Shown here piece after piece: positions 1 through 7,287 of a DNA stretch of 21,292 bases. The stretch is from Ruminococcaceae bacterium UBA5905 (lineage in GTDB: Bacteria; Bacillota; Clostridia; Oscillospirales; Acutalibacteraceae), in contig DJEF01000002.1 of assembly GCA_002431285.1 (NCBI GenBank), positions 6,040-27,331 on the forward strand, written 5' to 3'. Each line of letters opens with the position of its first letter. The first letter of the stretch is position 1. Below the pieces are notes generated by a model. It did no database searches and was not told where the DNA came from. It saw only the letters and a program-made list of their open reading frames with translations. Made by a program: the position numbers and the translations under genes.

Positions 1-1845
1 CTGAAGATCACCGCCTATGCCGATCGGCTGGTGGATGACCTGGACGGCTTGGATTATGCGGAGCGGGTGGCGACCCAGCAGAAAAACTGGATCGGCCGCA
101 GCTACGGCACCGAGGTGAATTTTGACACCACCGCCGGAGATACGCTGACGGTGTATACCACCCGGGCGGATACCCTGTTCGGCGCCACCTACATGGTGGT
201 CAGCCCGGAGCACGCGCTGGTGGAGCGATGGATCGCCGACGGGCATATTCGTAACGCGGAGGAGGTGCGCGCCTATCAGGCGGAGGCGGCCCGCAAGTCC
301 GATTTCGAGCGCACCGAGATGAATAAGGATAAGACCGGCGTGCGTCTGGACGGCGTGCGGGGCATCAATCCTGCCAACGGCGCGGAGATTCCGATTTTCA
401 TTTCCGATTATGTGCTGGCGTCCTATGGCACCGGCGCCATTATGGCGGTGCCCGCCCACGATGAGCGGGACTGGGCGTTCGCCAAGAAGTTCGATCTGCC
501 CATCATTGAGGTGGTAGCCGGCGGCGATGTGCAGAACGCGGCTTATACCGATTGCGGCGCCGGGGCGCTGGTCAATTCCGGCTTCCTGAACGGCAAGACG
601 GTGAAAGAGGCGATCCCCGCTATGCAGGAATGGCTGGCCGATCAGGGCAAGGGTAAGAAAAAGGTCAACTTCAAGCTCCGGGACTGGGTCTTTTCCCGTC
701 AGCGGTATTGGGGCGAGCCGATCCCCATGGTGAATTGCGAAAAGTGTGGCTGGGTGCCGCTGCCGGAATCGGAGCTGCCTCTGCGGCTGCCGGAGCTGAA
801 GGATTTTGAGCCCACCACCGACGGCGAAAGCCCCCTGTCTCGGCTCACCGATTGGGTCAACACCACCTGCCCCCATTGCGGCGGCTCGGCGCGCCGGGAG
901 ACGGACACCATGCCCCAGTGGGCGGGTTCCTCCTGGTATTTCCTGCGGTATATGGACCCCCACAACGATCAGGCGCCGGTCAGCCCTGAGGCGGTCAAGT
1001 ATTGGGGTCCGGTGGATTGGTATAACGGCGGTATGGAGCATACCACCCTGCACTTGCTGTACAGCCGGTTCTGGCACAAATTTCTGTACGACATCGGCGT
1101 GGTGCCCACCAAGGAGCCGTATCAGAAACGCACCAGCCATGGCATGATCCTGGGCGAAAACGGCGAGAAGATGTCCAAATCCCGGGGCAATGTGGTGAAC
1201 CCCGACGAGATTGTCAAGGAATACGGCGCGGATACCCTGCGGCTGTACGAAATGTTCATCGGCGACTTTGAAAAAGCCGCCCCCTGGTCCAGCAGCAGCA
1301 TCCGCGGCTGCCGTCGGTTCCTGGAGCGGGTGTGGGCGGTACAGGATAAGCTGCTGCCCGGCGACGCTGTGCGCCCGGAGCTGGAGGTGTCGGTGCATAA
1401 AACCATCCGTAAGGTGGGAGAGGATATCGAGACCCTCAAGTATAACACCGCCATTGCGGCGCTTATGGCGCTGATGAACGATTTTGACCGCTGCGGCGGC
1501 GCCAATCGGGAGGAATACCGCATCTATCTGCTGCTGCTCAATCCCTTTGCGCCCCATATGACCGAGGAAATTTGGCAGAATCTGGGCTACGGCGGTCAAA
1601 TTGCCCATGCCAAGTGGCCGGAATATGACGCGCAGAAGTGTGTGGAGAGCACGGTGGAGATTGCCTTGCAGGTCAACGGCAAGATCCGCAGCCGCATTTC
1701 TGTGGCGGCAGACGTGACGGCGAAGGAAGCGCTGGCAGCTGCCAAGGCTGACGAAAAGGTCGCTCCGTTGCTGGAGGGGATGCAGCTGGTGAAAGAGCTG
1801 TATGTGCCGGGTAAGCTGGTCAATCTGGTGGTACGACCGCAGTAA
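1..1845 (+). CDS. leuS: Leucyl-tRNA synthetase, 3' part (5' end outside window)
   Basis: Class Ia aminoacyl-tRNA synthetase that charges tRNA-Leu in the cytoplasm. The reading frame is open from base 1, before the first ATG at 31, and the first residues (LKITAYADRL) already match the family, so the gene enters from the left. 614 residues are visible; bacterial LeuRS is usually a little over 800, so roughly 190 N-terminal residues including the HIGH motif are missing. Visible landmarks are the CP1 editing domain (TRADTLFG and VPAHDERDW), two CxxC pairs of the zinc module at visible codons 246/249 and 290/293, the KMSKS loop at 1168-1182, and the C-terminal anticodon-binding helices and tail. 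It ends at TAA 1843-1845. An 8-bp inverted repeat follows (1850-1857 with 1877-1884) but lacks a clean T-tract, so termination is uncertain. Identification is secure. Confidence 0.97.
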   Translation: MKITAYADRLVDDLDGLDYAERVATQQKNWIGRSYGTEVNFDTTAGDTLTVYTTRADTLFGATYMVVSPEHALVERWIADGHIRNAEEVRAYQAEAARKSDFERTEMNKDKTGVRLDGVRGINPANGAEIPIFISDYVLASYGTGAIMAVPAHDERDWAFAKKFDLPIIEVVAGGDVQNAAYTDCGAGALVNSGFLNGKTVKEAIPAMQEWLADQGKGKKKVNFKLRDWVFSRQRYWGEPIPMVNCEKCGWVPLPESELPLRLPELKDFEPTTDGESPLSRLTDWVNTTCPHCGGSARRETDTMPQWAGSSWYFLRYMDPHNDQAPVSPEAVKYWGPVDWYNGGMEHTTLHLLYSRFWHKFLYDIGVVPTKEPYQKRTSHGMILGENGEKMSKSRGNVVNPDEIVKEYGADTLRLYEMFIGDFEKAAPWSSSSIRGCRRFLERVWAVQDKLLPGDAVRPELEVSVHKTIRKVGEDIETLKYNTAIAALMALMNDFDRCGGANREEYRIYLLLLNPFAPHMTEEIWQNLGYGGQIAHAKWPEYDAQKCVESTVEIALQVNGKIRSRISVAADVTAKEALAAAKADEKVAPLLEGMQLVKELYVPGKLVNLVVRPQ

Positions 1846-1898
1846 AGCGCTTTTCGGTGAAAAAATCGCAAAAAATCCGAAAAGTCCGCGAAAACCCC

Positions 1899-1927
1899 TT
1901 GACGAATCGCAAATAATCCGATATAAT
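1899..1927 (+). promoter_or_regulatory. Sigma-A promoter of rpsU
   Basis: TTGACG (1899-1904), a 17-bp spacer, and a perfect TATAAT (1922-1927), followed about 50 bp later by GGAGGGAGG and the rpsU ATG. This near-consensus promoter separates rpsU from leuS and fits the high expression expected of a ribosomal protein gene. Confidence 0.85.
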
Positions 1928-1980
1928 GATTTCTGCATTATTGCAAATTACCCCTGCTTTTTGCGGAGGGAGGGAATAGA

Positions 1981-2157
1981 ATGTCTGAAGTTCATGTCAA
2001 AGAGAATGAGTCTCTGGATAGCGCTCTGCGCCGTTGGAAGAAGTCCTGCGCCCGTTCCGGTGTGCTGGCTGAGGTGCGCAAGAGAGAGCACTACGAGAAG
2101 CCTTCCGTTCGTCGGAAGAAGAAATCCGAGGCTGCGCGCAAGAGAAAGTTCAAATAA
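1981..2157 (+). CDS. rpsU: 30S ribosomal protein S21 (bS21)
   Basis: A 58-residue, strongly basic protein of the small ribosomal subunit that sits near the anti-Shine-Dalgarno region of 16S rRNA and helps initiation. The N-terminus ([18 protein letters not shown]) is the family signature, and the C-terminus is a Lys/Arg-rich tail ending KRKFK, as usual in Firmicutes. A strong GGAGGGAGG ribosome site ends a few bases before ATG 1981. The gene stands alone between its own promoter (1899-1927) and a terminator-like hairpin (2172-2203). Length and sequence are typical and nothing is missing. Confidence 0.96.
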   Translation: MSEVHVKENESLDSALRRWKKSCARSGVLAEVRKREHYEKPSVRRKKKSEAARKRKFK

Positions 2158-2171
2158 TCTGCGAGCATGAG

Positions 2172-2203
2172 GGGCGTTGCTGCGGCGACGCCCTTCTTTC
2201 TCT
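2172..2203 (+). terminator. Rho-independent terminator after rpsU
   Basis: Stem of GGGCGTTGC (2172-2180) with GCGACGCCC (2185-2193), nine pairs including one G-T, and a TGCG tetraloop. A pyrimidine tract, TTCTTTCTCT, follows. The T-run is interrupted, so termination may be partial, and the downstream yqeG-type gene has no obvious promoter of its own. It may therefore live on read-through. Confidence 0.7.
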
Positions 2204-2219
2204 GTAAGGAGGGATGGCT

Positions 2220-2738
2220 ATGGCGCTGTTTTTCCCCACGCTGTACCGGCGGCGCATCACCGATGTGACCGCCGACGATCTGCAGCGGTTGGGTGTGACC
2301 GGATTGCTGCTGGATGTGGACAATACGCTGACGACCCATGACAACCCCGATGTGACGCCTCAGGTGCTGGAATGGCTGCGACGGCGGCAGGACGAGGGGC
2401 TGCGTCCGGTGATCGTGTCCAATAACCGGCCGGAGCGGGTGGCGCCGTTTGCCCGGCAGCTGGGGCTGCCCTTTCAGGCAAAGGCGGCGAAGCCTTTATC
2501 CCGGGGCTATCGGGCGGCGGCGGCGCAGCTGGGGCTGCCGCTGCGGCAGTGCGTCGTGATCGGCGATCAGATCTTCACCGATATTCTGGGGGCAAATCTG
2601 GCAAAGATGCCTTCGGTTCTGCTGGAGCCGATCCATCCGGAAACGGAGCAGAAATTCATTGTGTTCAAGCGGCGATTGGAGCGGCTGCTGCTGCGGGGCA
2701 GGCAGGCGCGCCGTCGAAAGGAGCAGTATGGAGAATAA
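2220..2738 (+). CDS. YqeG family HAD-IIIA-type phosphatase
   Basis: A 172-residue cytoplasmic haloacid dehalogenase-superfamily phosphatase of the YqeG group; B. subtilis YqeG is about the same length. HAD motif I is DVDNT (Asp32 and Asp34), motif II is Ser67-Asn68 in VSNN, motif III is Lys91, and motif IV is GDQIFTD (residues 115-121). All catalytic residues are present, so it should be active; the natural substrate is not known to me. I chose ATG 2220 over the in-frame ATG 2214 because AAGGAGGG ends at 2213, touching the earlier ATG, while its GGAGG core lies 7 nt from 2220. The stop overlaps the start of the next gene by 11 bp, which suggests translational coupling. Confidence 0.9.
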   Translation: MALFFPTLYRRRITDVTADDLQRLGVTGLLLDVDNTLTTHDNPDVTPQVLEWLRRRQDEGLRPVIVSNNRPERVAPFARQLGLPFQAKAAKPLSRGYRAAAAQLGLPLRQCVVIGDQIFTDILGANLAKMPSVLLEPIHPETEQKFIVFKRRLERLLLRGRQARRRKEQYGE

Positions 2739-3618
2739 CGGGATTCGATTCGGTCCGGCGGGGAATTGCGAGGCTTTCCGCGCCGCCGGATATAAGGCTA
2801 CGGAGCAGGTGTTTGCTTTTCTGGCTGAATGGGGACTCAATGCCTACGAATATCAGTGCGGCCGCGGTGTGCGCCTGTCGGAGCAATCGGCGGCGGCGAT
2901 CCGCCGGCAGGCGGAGCAATACGGGGTGCAGGTATCGCTCCACGCGCCCTATTTCATTTCTCTCGCCTCGGCAGAGGAGGAGAAACGGGAGAACAGCATT
3001 CGGTATATACTGGACAGCGCCCGGGCGGTGACGGCGTTGGGCGGCGACCGCATCGTGGTGCATCCCGGGGGATTGGGCGGCCGCAGTCGCCCGGAGGCTA
3101 CGGCGCTGGCAGCGGAAACGCTGCGAAAAGCCCAGCAGGCTCTGGATGAAGCCGGACTGAGCGGGGTGCGCATCTGCCCTGAGGTGATGGGGAAGATCAA
3201 TCAGCTGGGGGATCTGGAAGAGGTGCTGACCTTCTGCGGCGTGGACGAGCGGTTTTTGCCCTGTGTGGATTTTGGGCATCTCAATAGCCGTACCGGCGGT
3301 TCGCTGGATAGCCGGGAGGCATATGCCGCCGTGCTGGATCGCATCGGAGAAACGCTGGGGGAGGAGCGGCTGCGCCGGTTCCACATCCATTTTTCCAAGA
3401 TCGAATACACCGACGGCGGGGAAAAGCGGCACCTGACCTTTGCGGATACGCAGTTCGGGCCGCAGCCGGAGCCGCTGATGGAGCTGCTGGCCCGGCGTGG
3501 GCTGACGCCTACGGTGATCTGCGAATCCGCCGGGACCCAGACGGCGGATGCAGCGGCCATGCAGGCGACTTTTGCGCGGTTTTTGCAGAAAAATGCGGAT
3601 CCCGACGGGAAAAATTGA
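2728..3618 (+). CDS. Endonuclease-IV-like TIM-barrel protein (AP endonuclease family 2 / sugar phosphate isomerase fold)
   Basis: A 296-residue soluble TIM-barrel protein of the xylose-isomerase-like / AP-endonuclease-2 superfamily. Metal ligands recalling endonuclease IV can be placed: His72 (LHAPY), His112 (VVHPGG), Glu152 (PEVMGK), Asp181 and His184 (VDFGH), His219 (HIHFSK), His235 (KRH) and Glu266 (CESAG). The Asp of the endonuclease IV DxH pair is Lys233 here, so one ligand of the trinuclear zinc site seems changed. Either DNA repair or sugar isomerisation/epimerisation is possible and the sequence alone does not decide. Start ATG 2728 follows AAAGGAG at a normal distance and overlaps the yqeG-type gene; a longer frame upstream from 2659 lies inside that gene and was rejected. 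Stop TGA 3616-3618. Confidence 0.82.
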   Translation: MENNGIRFGPAGNCEAFRAAGYKATEQVFAFLAEWGLNAYEYQCGRGVRLSEQSAAAIRRQAEQYGVQVSLHAPYFISLASAEEEKRENSIRYILDSARAVTALGGDRIVVHPGGLGGRSRPEATALAAETLRKAQQALDEAGLSGVRICPEVMGKINQLGDLEEVLTFCGVDERFLPCVDFGHLNSRTGGSLDSREAYAAVLDRIGETLGEERLRRFHIHFSKIEYTDGGEKRHLTFADTQFGPQPEPLMELLARRGLTPTVICESAGTQTADAAAMQATFARFLQKNADPDGKN

Positions 3619-3647
3619 GAAAAATCTTAAAAAAGCGAAAAAACATC

Positions 3648-3676
3648 TTGAAATCTGCGGCATTATCCTGTAAAAT
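3648..3676 (+). promoter_or_regulatory. Probable sigma-A promoter of efp
   Basis: TTGAAA (3648-3653), a 17-bp spacer, and TAAAAT (3671-3676) in an A-rich intergenic stretch, 32 bp upstream of the efp start. This lets efp and the following gene be transcribed apart from the yqeG-type/TIM-barrel pair. Confidence 0.72.
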
Positions 3677-3708
3677 GAAGTCAGTAATAAAATGGAGGAA
3701 TTGACAGT

Positions 3709-4266
3709 ATGGTATCAGCAGGCGATTTTCGTAACGGTGTCACCTTTGAGATGGATGGCAGCGTATATCAGATTATTGAGTTCCAGCACGTGAAACCCGG
3801 TAAGGGCGCGGCTTTCGTGCGCACCAAGATCCGCAATGTGATTGCCGGCACCGTGGTGGAAAAGACGTTCAACCCCACCGACAAATACCCGGCGGCGTAT
3901 ATCGAGCGCAAAGAGATGGAATACTCTTACAGCGACGGCGATCTGTACTATTTCATGGATCCCGAGAGCTATGAGCTGGTGCCCATCAACGGCTCCGATC
4001 TGCCGGATAACTTCAAATTCGTGAAAGAGAATATGGTGTGCCGCATCATGTCCTATAAGGGCAAGGTGTTTGGCGTGGAGCCCCCGAACTTTGTGGAGCT
4101 GCAGGTCACCAAGACCGATCCCGGCTTCAAGGGCAACACCGCCACCAACACCACCAAACCGGCCACGCTGGAGACCGGCGCGGAGGTGCGGGTGCCCCTG
4201 TTCATCGACGAGGGCGAGATGATCCGCATTGATACCCGCACCGGCGAGTATATGGACCGTGCGTAA
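3709..4266 (+). CDS. efp: Translation elongation factor P
   Basis: A 185-residue tRNA-shaped factor that binds the ribosome between the P and E sites and relieves stalling at consecutive prolines. The three-domain family pattern is complete: the N-terminal KOW-like domain with the PGKGAAF loop (Lys32 at its tip, the residue modified in many bacteria), an OB domain around FMDPESYE, and the C-terminal OB domain ending in the [12 protein letters not shown] signature. GGAGG at 3694-3698 is well placed for ATG 3709, and the promoter is at 3648-3676. No modification enzymes (EpmA/EpmB type or EarP) are in the window. Proline-rich clients are present locally: the PEEPEK repeats of the transglutaminase-like protein. 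The link is only suggestive. Confidence 0.97.
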   Translation: MVSAGDFRNGVTFEMDGSVYQIIEFQHVKPGKGAAFVRTKIRNVIAGTVVEKTFNPTDKYPAAYIERKEMEYSYSDGDLYYFMDPESYELVPINGSDLPDNFKFVKENMVCRIMSYKGKVFGVEPPNFVELQVTKTDPGFKGNTATNTTKPATLETGAEVRVPLFIDEGEMIRIDTRTGEYMDRA

Positions 4267-4304
4267 ATAGACCGATAAACCGATTGCAAAGGAGCGTGTG
4301 ACGT

Positions 4305-4721
4305 ATGACAACAGCGGAGAGAGTGGCGTACCTGAAGGGCCTGATGGAGGGCATGAAGGTAGACGACAGCACCAACGAGGGCAAACTGCTCAAGTTGATC
4401 GCGGACATTCTGGCCGATATGGCAGAGGATATGGCCGATCTGGAGGATTATACCGCCGAGCTGTCCGAGCAGGTGGATGAGATCGACGAGGATCTGAACC
4501 TGCTGGAGAGCGATTATTTCGACGAGTGGGACGACGACGATTGCGAGGGCTGCTGCGGTTGCGGTGACGACGACGAGTATTACGAGGTCAACTGCCCCAG
4601 CTGCGGTGAGGAATTCGAGGTCGATGAGGAGTCCCTGCTGGATGGCAGCGTCGATTGCCCCAATTGCGGCGAGCATCTGGAGCTGACCTGCGAGGATGAG
4701 GACGACGCGGACGAGGAGTGA
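4305..4721 (+). CDS. CD1247 N-terminal domain-type acidic zinc-ribbon protein, function unknown
   Basis: A 138-residue, extremely acidic protein of a group widespread in Clostridia and named after C. difficile CD1247. Residues 1-69 start with the family-typical VAYLKGLMEGM and form a predicted helical, probably coiled-coil segment rich in Glu/Asp and Leu. A cysteine cluster follows (CEGCCGC, residues 80-86), then a zinc-ribbon-like pair of knuckles, CPSCG (97-101) and CPNCG (118-122), between acidic stretches. No signal peptide or membrane segment. AAAGGAG precedes ATG 4305 and the gap from efp is 38 bp with no terminator, so it is probably co-transcribed with efp. No activity is known to me. 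The negative charge and zinc ribbon would fit a protein- or RNA-polymerase-binding adaptor, but that is inference. Confidence 0.85.
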   Translation: MTTAERVAYLKGLMEGMKVDDSTNEGKLLKLIADILADMAEDMADLEDYTAELSEQVDEIDEDLNLLESDYFDEWDDDDCEGCCGCGDDDEYYEVNCPSCGEEFEVDEESLLDGSVDCPNCGEHLELTCEDEDDADEE

Positions 4722-4754
4722 TCCTCCGGCGTGGTCGGATCGTTGGATGTAATG

Positions 4755-4801
4755 AAAAGCACAGGTTTCCCCTGTATCGGGGAGCCTGTGCTTTTGTTTT
4801 T
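4755..4801. terminator. Strong bidirectional terminator between convergent operons
   Basis: An 11-bp outer stem AAAAGCACAGG (4755-4765) with CCTGTGCTTTT (4785-4795) is continued inward by further pairs (CCCC 4769-4772 with GGGG 4779-4782). On the plus strand it runs into a T-rich tail (TTTTGTTTTT). The A-run on the left arm gives a T-run for transcripts from the minus strand. It therefore serves both the efp operon and the converging mnmM operon. Confidence 0.93.
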
Positions 4802-4876
4802 GCACTTTTCGATCAATTCCGCCGGTGTGGGGTCTGCTCAGTCTGGGGGGCTGGCGGTGAATTGGATCCGCGCCCC

Positions 4877-5497
4877 TCATTCCCGAAAGATAAATATTGG
4901 CACGGGGATATCTCCGGTGCGGTTGAGGAATGTTCCCTCCAGCACCGTGAATCGGCGGTTGTCTACGGTGGCGAGAAACGTCAGCAGCGCATCCCGCTCG
5001 GCGGTGCCGTTGTTACGCCCGTGGTAGAGAGACAGGCTCATGACGCCGCCGGGTTTCAGCAGTTCCAGCGCCGCCTGCACCGCCGGCAGACTGGTTTCCG
5101 GGGTAGAAAACCGGCTGTGATCGCCGCCGGGCAGCCATCCGAAGTTGAATACGATGGCATCGACGGTTTCTCTGGCGGCGTAGCGGGCGATGTGGCTGTG
5201 ACAGTCCTCGTACAATCGGATGCCCGGCGTGATATGGGGGATGGCGGGCGTACCGTCCGCCGCATTGTGGGTCTCCACGGACAGCCCGCTATGCTCCAGC
5301 AGCCGACGGGTGGATTCCACCGCCTCCGGTTGAATGTCCAGTCCGATCACGCAGCCGGTCTCTCCGACCCGCTGAGCCAGAAACAGGGTATCCCGTCCCC
5401 GGCCGATGGTGGCGTCGATGCACACGTGCCCCGGCCGGATGTGCGTGGCCAGAAACCAGTGGGCCAGCCCCAGGGTGTTCAGCGGATAGGCGCTCAT
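4877..5497 (-). CDS. mnmM: Class I SAM-dependent methyltransferase, MnmM/YtqB family
   Basis: A 206-residue cytoplasmic methyltransferase of the PF06962 (rRNA methylase-like) family. B. subtilis YtqB, renamed MnmM, methylates the 5-aminomethyl group of 2-thiouridine at the tRNA wobble position. Visible motifs are the SAM-binding glycine loop CIDATIGRGRDT (residues 26-37), an acidic residue at the end of the next strand (GLDIQPEAV, Asp54), and the family hallmark FNFGWLPGGDHS (117-128). All are intact. ATG 5495-5497 overlaps the TGA of the upstream DUF3783 gene (ATGA), and GGGGAGG precedes it. The shared terminator is at 4755-4801. The family is secure; the exact substrate is transferred from the B. 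subtilis protein. Confidence 0.88.
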   Translation of the reverse strand: MSAYPLNTLGLAHWFLATHIRPGHVCIDATIGRGRDTLFLAQRVGETGCVIGLDIQPEAVESTRRLLEHSGLSVETHNAADGTPAIPHITPGIRLYEDCHSHIARYAARETVDAIVFNFGWLPGGDHSRFSTPETSLPAVQAALELLKPGGVMSLSLYHGRNNGTAERDALLTFLATVDNRRFTVLEGTFLNRTGDIPVPIFIFRE

Positions 5498-5874
5498 GGC
5501 TGTTCCTCCCCGGGGTGCAGAGCGGTGTGCTCCCGCAGCAGCTCTTCGCGGAGCTGCGCGCCGGACCAGGCGCTGTTGGTGGGGGTCAGAACGGCTTTCA
5601 GCGGAATGGGCGGCAGACTGCGCAGGCCCCGCAGCAGACGGTTCTGAGCGCCGGGGGACAGATAGGCCATCACCAGCACCGGTTCGGTGAAGGGCGGTGC
5701 TGGCGGTGGGGTTTCCGGCAGAGCCCCGGACAGCAGCGCGGACAGCGGGATCCCCTGCTGGGTGGGCAGGACGCCCCGCACCCGCAGCTTTTGCTGGGCG
5801 CAGAGCCGCCGCACCGCCCGGCCCTGAGAGCTGTTGTCGGATAGATTGTACAGTAGCACGGTGGCAATCGGCAT
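5494..5874 (-). CDS. DUF3783 domain-containing protein
   Basis: A 126-residue soluble protein that I place in DUF3783 by its N-terminal strand (TVLLYNL), its central VLVMAYLSP, and its C-terminal KAVLTPTNSAWSGAQLREELLREH; this last motif is typical of the family. Function unknown. No catalytic motif, signal peptide or membrane segment is seen. The start is ATG 5872-5874 because AGGAGG lies 9 nt upstream on the minus strand. The same frame stays open a further 51 codons upstream (to 6027), but that extension overlaps the divergent PTS gene and its promoter and was rejected. It is first in a two-gene operon, and its TGA overlaps the mnmM ATG. The coupling suggests a role in tRNA modification or in control of MnmM, but nothing in the sequence proves it. 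Confidence 0.75.
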   Translation of the reverse strand: MPIATVLLYNLSDNSSQGRAVRRLCAQQKLRVRGVLPTQQGIPLSALLSGALPETPPPAPPFTEPVLVMAYLSPGAQNRLLRGLRSLPPIPLKAVLTPTNSAWSGAQLREELLREHTALHPGEEQP

Positions 5875-5932
5875 ATGGTCAAACCTCCTGTATTTCTGTT
5901 GAAAAACCCGGAAAATCGGGTAGATTCGTCGC

Positions 5933-5961
5933 TTGTTTCCGTCAGATGGGTATGGTACAAT
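5933..5961 (+). promoter_or_regulatory. Probable sigma-A promoter of the EIIC-type gene
   Basis: TTGTTT (5933-5938), a 17-bp spacer, and TACAAT (5956-5961), 28 bp upstream of ATG 5990. It lies in the 115-bp divergent gap shared with the DUF3783-mnmM operon. I could not find an equally convincing promoter in the opposite direction. Confidence 0.7.
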
Positions 5962-5989
5962 GTGAAAAAAGCTGGGGAGGGGTTGTACG

Positions 5990-7051
5990 ATGAGTCGTTT
6001 CAAGGGTTTTTTGGAGCGTAAAGGCATCCGTCCGTCGTGGAAACTCTATTTCGTCGACGCGATGGGCAGTATGGCACTGGGGCTGTTTGCTACCCTGCTG
6101 ATCGGCACGATCTTTAAGACGCTGGGGCAGTATACCGGCTGGGGGCTGTTGACCGAGATCGCCGGGTTTGCCACCTCGGCGACGGGGGCGGCGCTGGGTG
6201 TCGCCATCGGATACACCTTGCAGGCGCCGCCGCTGGTGCTGCTGTCTGCCGCTGTGGTGGGGATGATCGGTAACGGCCTGGGCACGACGATCGCCGTCGG
6301 CGGGGCGGAGCCGCTTCAGGTGACGGCGGGGCCTGCCGGAGCCTTTCTGGTGGTGATCGTAGCGGTGGAGCTGGGCAAGATCGTGTCCAAGGAGACCCAC
6401 ATCGACATTCTGGTGACGCCCGTGACCACCATCCTGTCGGGGATGCTGTTGGCCAAGCTGGTATGCCCGGCCATTGCCTATGGGATGTACTGGCTGGGGC
6501 ATTTCATCAATACCGCCACCGAATTGCAACCGCTGCTGATGGGGGCGCTGGTGTCCGTGGTGGTGGGGATCATCCTCACTCTGCCCATCAGCTCCGCCGC
6601 GATCTGCGCCATGATCGGGATCACCGGTCTGGCGGGCGGGGCGGCCACCGCCGGGTGCTGCGCCCAGATGGTGGGCTTCGCGGTGATCAGCTTTGCGGAG
6701 AATCGCTGGGGCGGTCTGGTGGCTCAGGGGCTGGGTACCTCCATGCTGCAAATGGGGAATATCGTGAAGAACCCCCGCATCTGGATCCCGGCTACGCTGG
6801 CTTCTGCCATCACCGGCCCGCTGTCCACCATGGTGTTTCGGCTGGAGTGCACCGGCGTATCCGCCGGAATGGGCACCTGCGGCCTGGTGGGACCGCTGGG
6901 TATCCTTTCGGACATGGGCGGGGGCGCGCAGGTCTGGTTGGGCATCGCCGTGGTGTGTCTGATCGCCCCGGCTGTGCTGTCGTTGGTGTTTGCCGCTCTG
7001 CTGCGGCGCATCGGCTGGATCCGTCCCGGCGACATGAAACTGGAGCTGTAA
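5990..7051 (+). CDS. PTS EIIC-like membrane protein, PfoR family (PTS_EIIC_2)
   Basis: A 353-residue polytopic membrane protein with about nine or ten hydrophobic segments. It matches the PTS_EIIC_2 / PfoR group (MALGLFATLLIGTIFKTLGQ at residues 22-41, the conserved KETHIDILVTP loop, and the glycine-rich C-terminal CTGVSAGMGTCGLVGP). The family is EIIC-like and is annotated either as a sugar transporter subunit or, from Clostridium perfringens, as the regulator PfoR. No EIIA or EIIB partner is in the window, so the gene is an orphan; the substrate cannot be read from sequence. GGGGAGGGG lies 7 nt before ATG 5990. It is monocistronic: own promoter upstream, terminator hairpin 7208-7255 downstream. 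Confidence 0.85.
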   Translation: MSRFKGFLERKGIRPSWKLYFVDAMGSMALGLFATLLIGTIFKTLGQYTGWGLLTEIAGFATSATGAALGVAIGYTLQAPPLVLLSAAVVGMIGNGLGTTIAVGGAEPLQVTAGPAGAFLVVIVAVELGKIVSKETHIDILVTPVTTILSGMLLAKLVCPAIAYGMYWLGHFINTATELQPLLMGALVSVVVGIILTLPISSAAICAMIGITGLAGGAATAGCCAQMVGFAVISFAENRWGGLVAQGLGTSMLQMGNIVKNPRIWIPATLASAITGPLSTMVFRLECTGVSAGMGTCGLVGPLGILSDMGGGAQVWLGIAVVCLIAPAVLSLVFAALLRRIGWIRPGDMKLEL

Positions 7052-7207
7052 GCATAGGTGGGACGCCCCGGACGCTTCTTCGGCAAGGTCGCACGTAGGT
7101 CGTCTTTGCTGCTCTGTGTGCGGAACATGGCAGTTTCCTTTGATCGGGCAATGCGCCGCTACAATACGCGGCTCATCGAAAATCTTTGATCGCGTATCTC
7201 ATGCATG

Positions 7208-7255
7208 AAAACAGTGGTTGCTGCTGCGGGTGCGGCGGCAACCACTGTTTCTTTT
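7208..7255. terminator. Terminator between convergent EIIC-type and MBL-fold genes
   Basis: A 13-bp perfect stem, AAACAGTGGTTGC (7209-7221) with GCAACCACTGTTT (7238-7250), is followed on the plus strand by CTTTT. On the minus strand the left arm also ends in a short T-run, so it can serve both genes. It lies 157 bp after the EIIC-type stop and 33 bp from the MBL-fold stop. The 156 bp before it (7052-7207) contain no gene I can support, only a small GCCGC/GCGGC hairpin (7155-7172) and a 9-bp direct repeat CTTTGATCG. Confidence 0.85.
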
Positions 7256-7287
7256 GGTCGATAGGGGCAGCGTCTGCGTGCTGCTTC

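Noticed and set aside
1850..1884. Terminator of leuS
   Set aside because: The 8-bp stem has a 19-nt A-rich loop and is not followed by a T-tract, so I did not list it as a terminator.
2665..3663. 332-codon minus-strand frame opposite the TIM-barrel gene
   Set aside because: Shadow of a gene with conserved metal-binding motifs; no start signal or homology of its own.
4718..5647. 309-codon plus-strand frame across the terminator and mnmM
   Set aside because: Runs through a strong terminator and is antisense to a complete methyltransferase gene; no recognisable domain.
5875..6027. Longer start for the DUF3783 gene
   Set aside because: The 51 extra codons overlap the divergent gene and its promoter, lack a ribosome site, and do not look like the family; AGGAGG supports the start at 5874.
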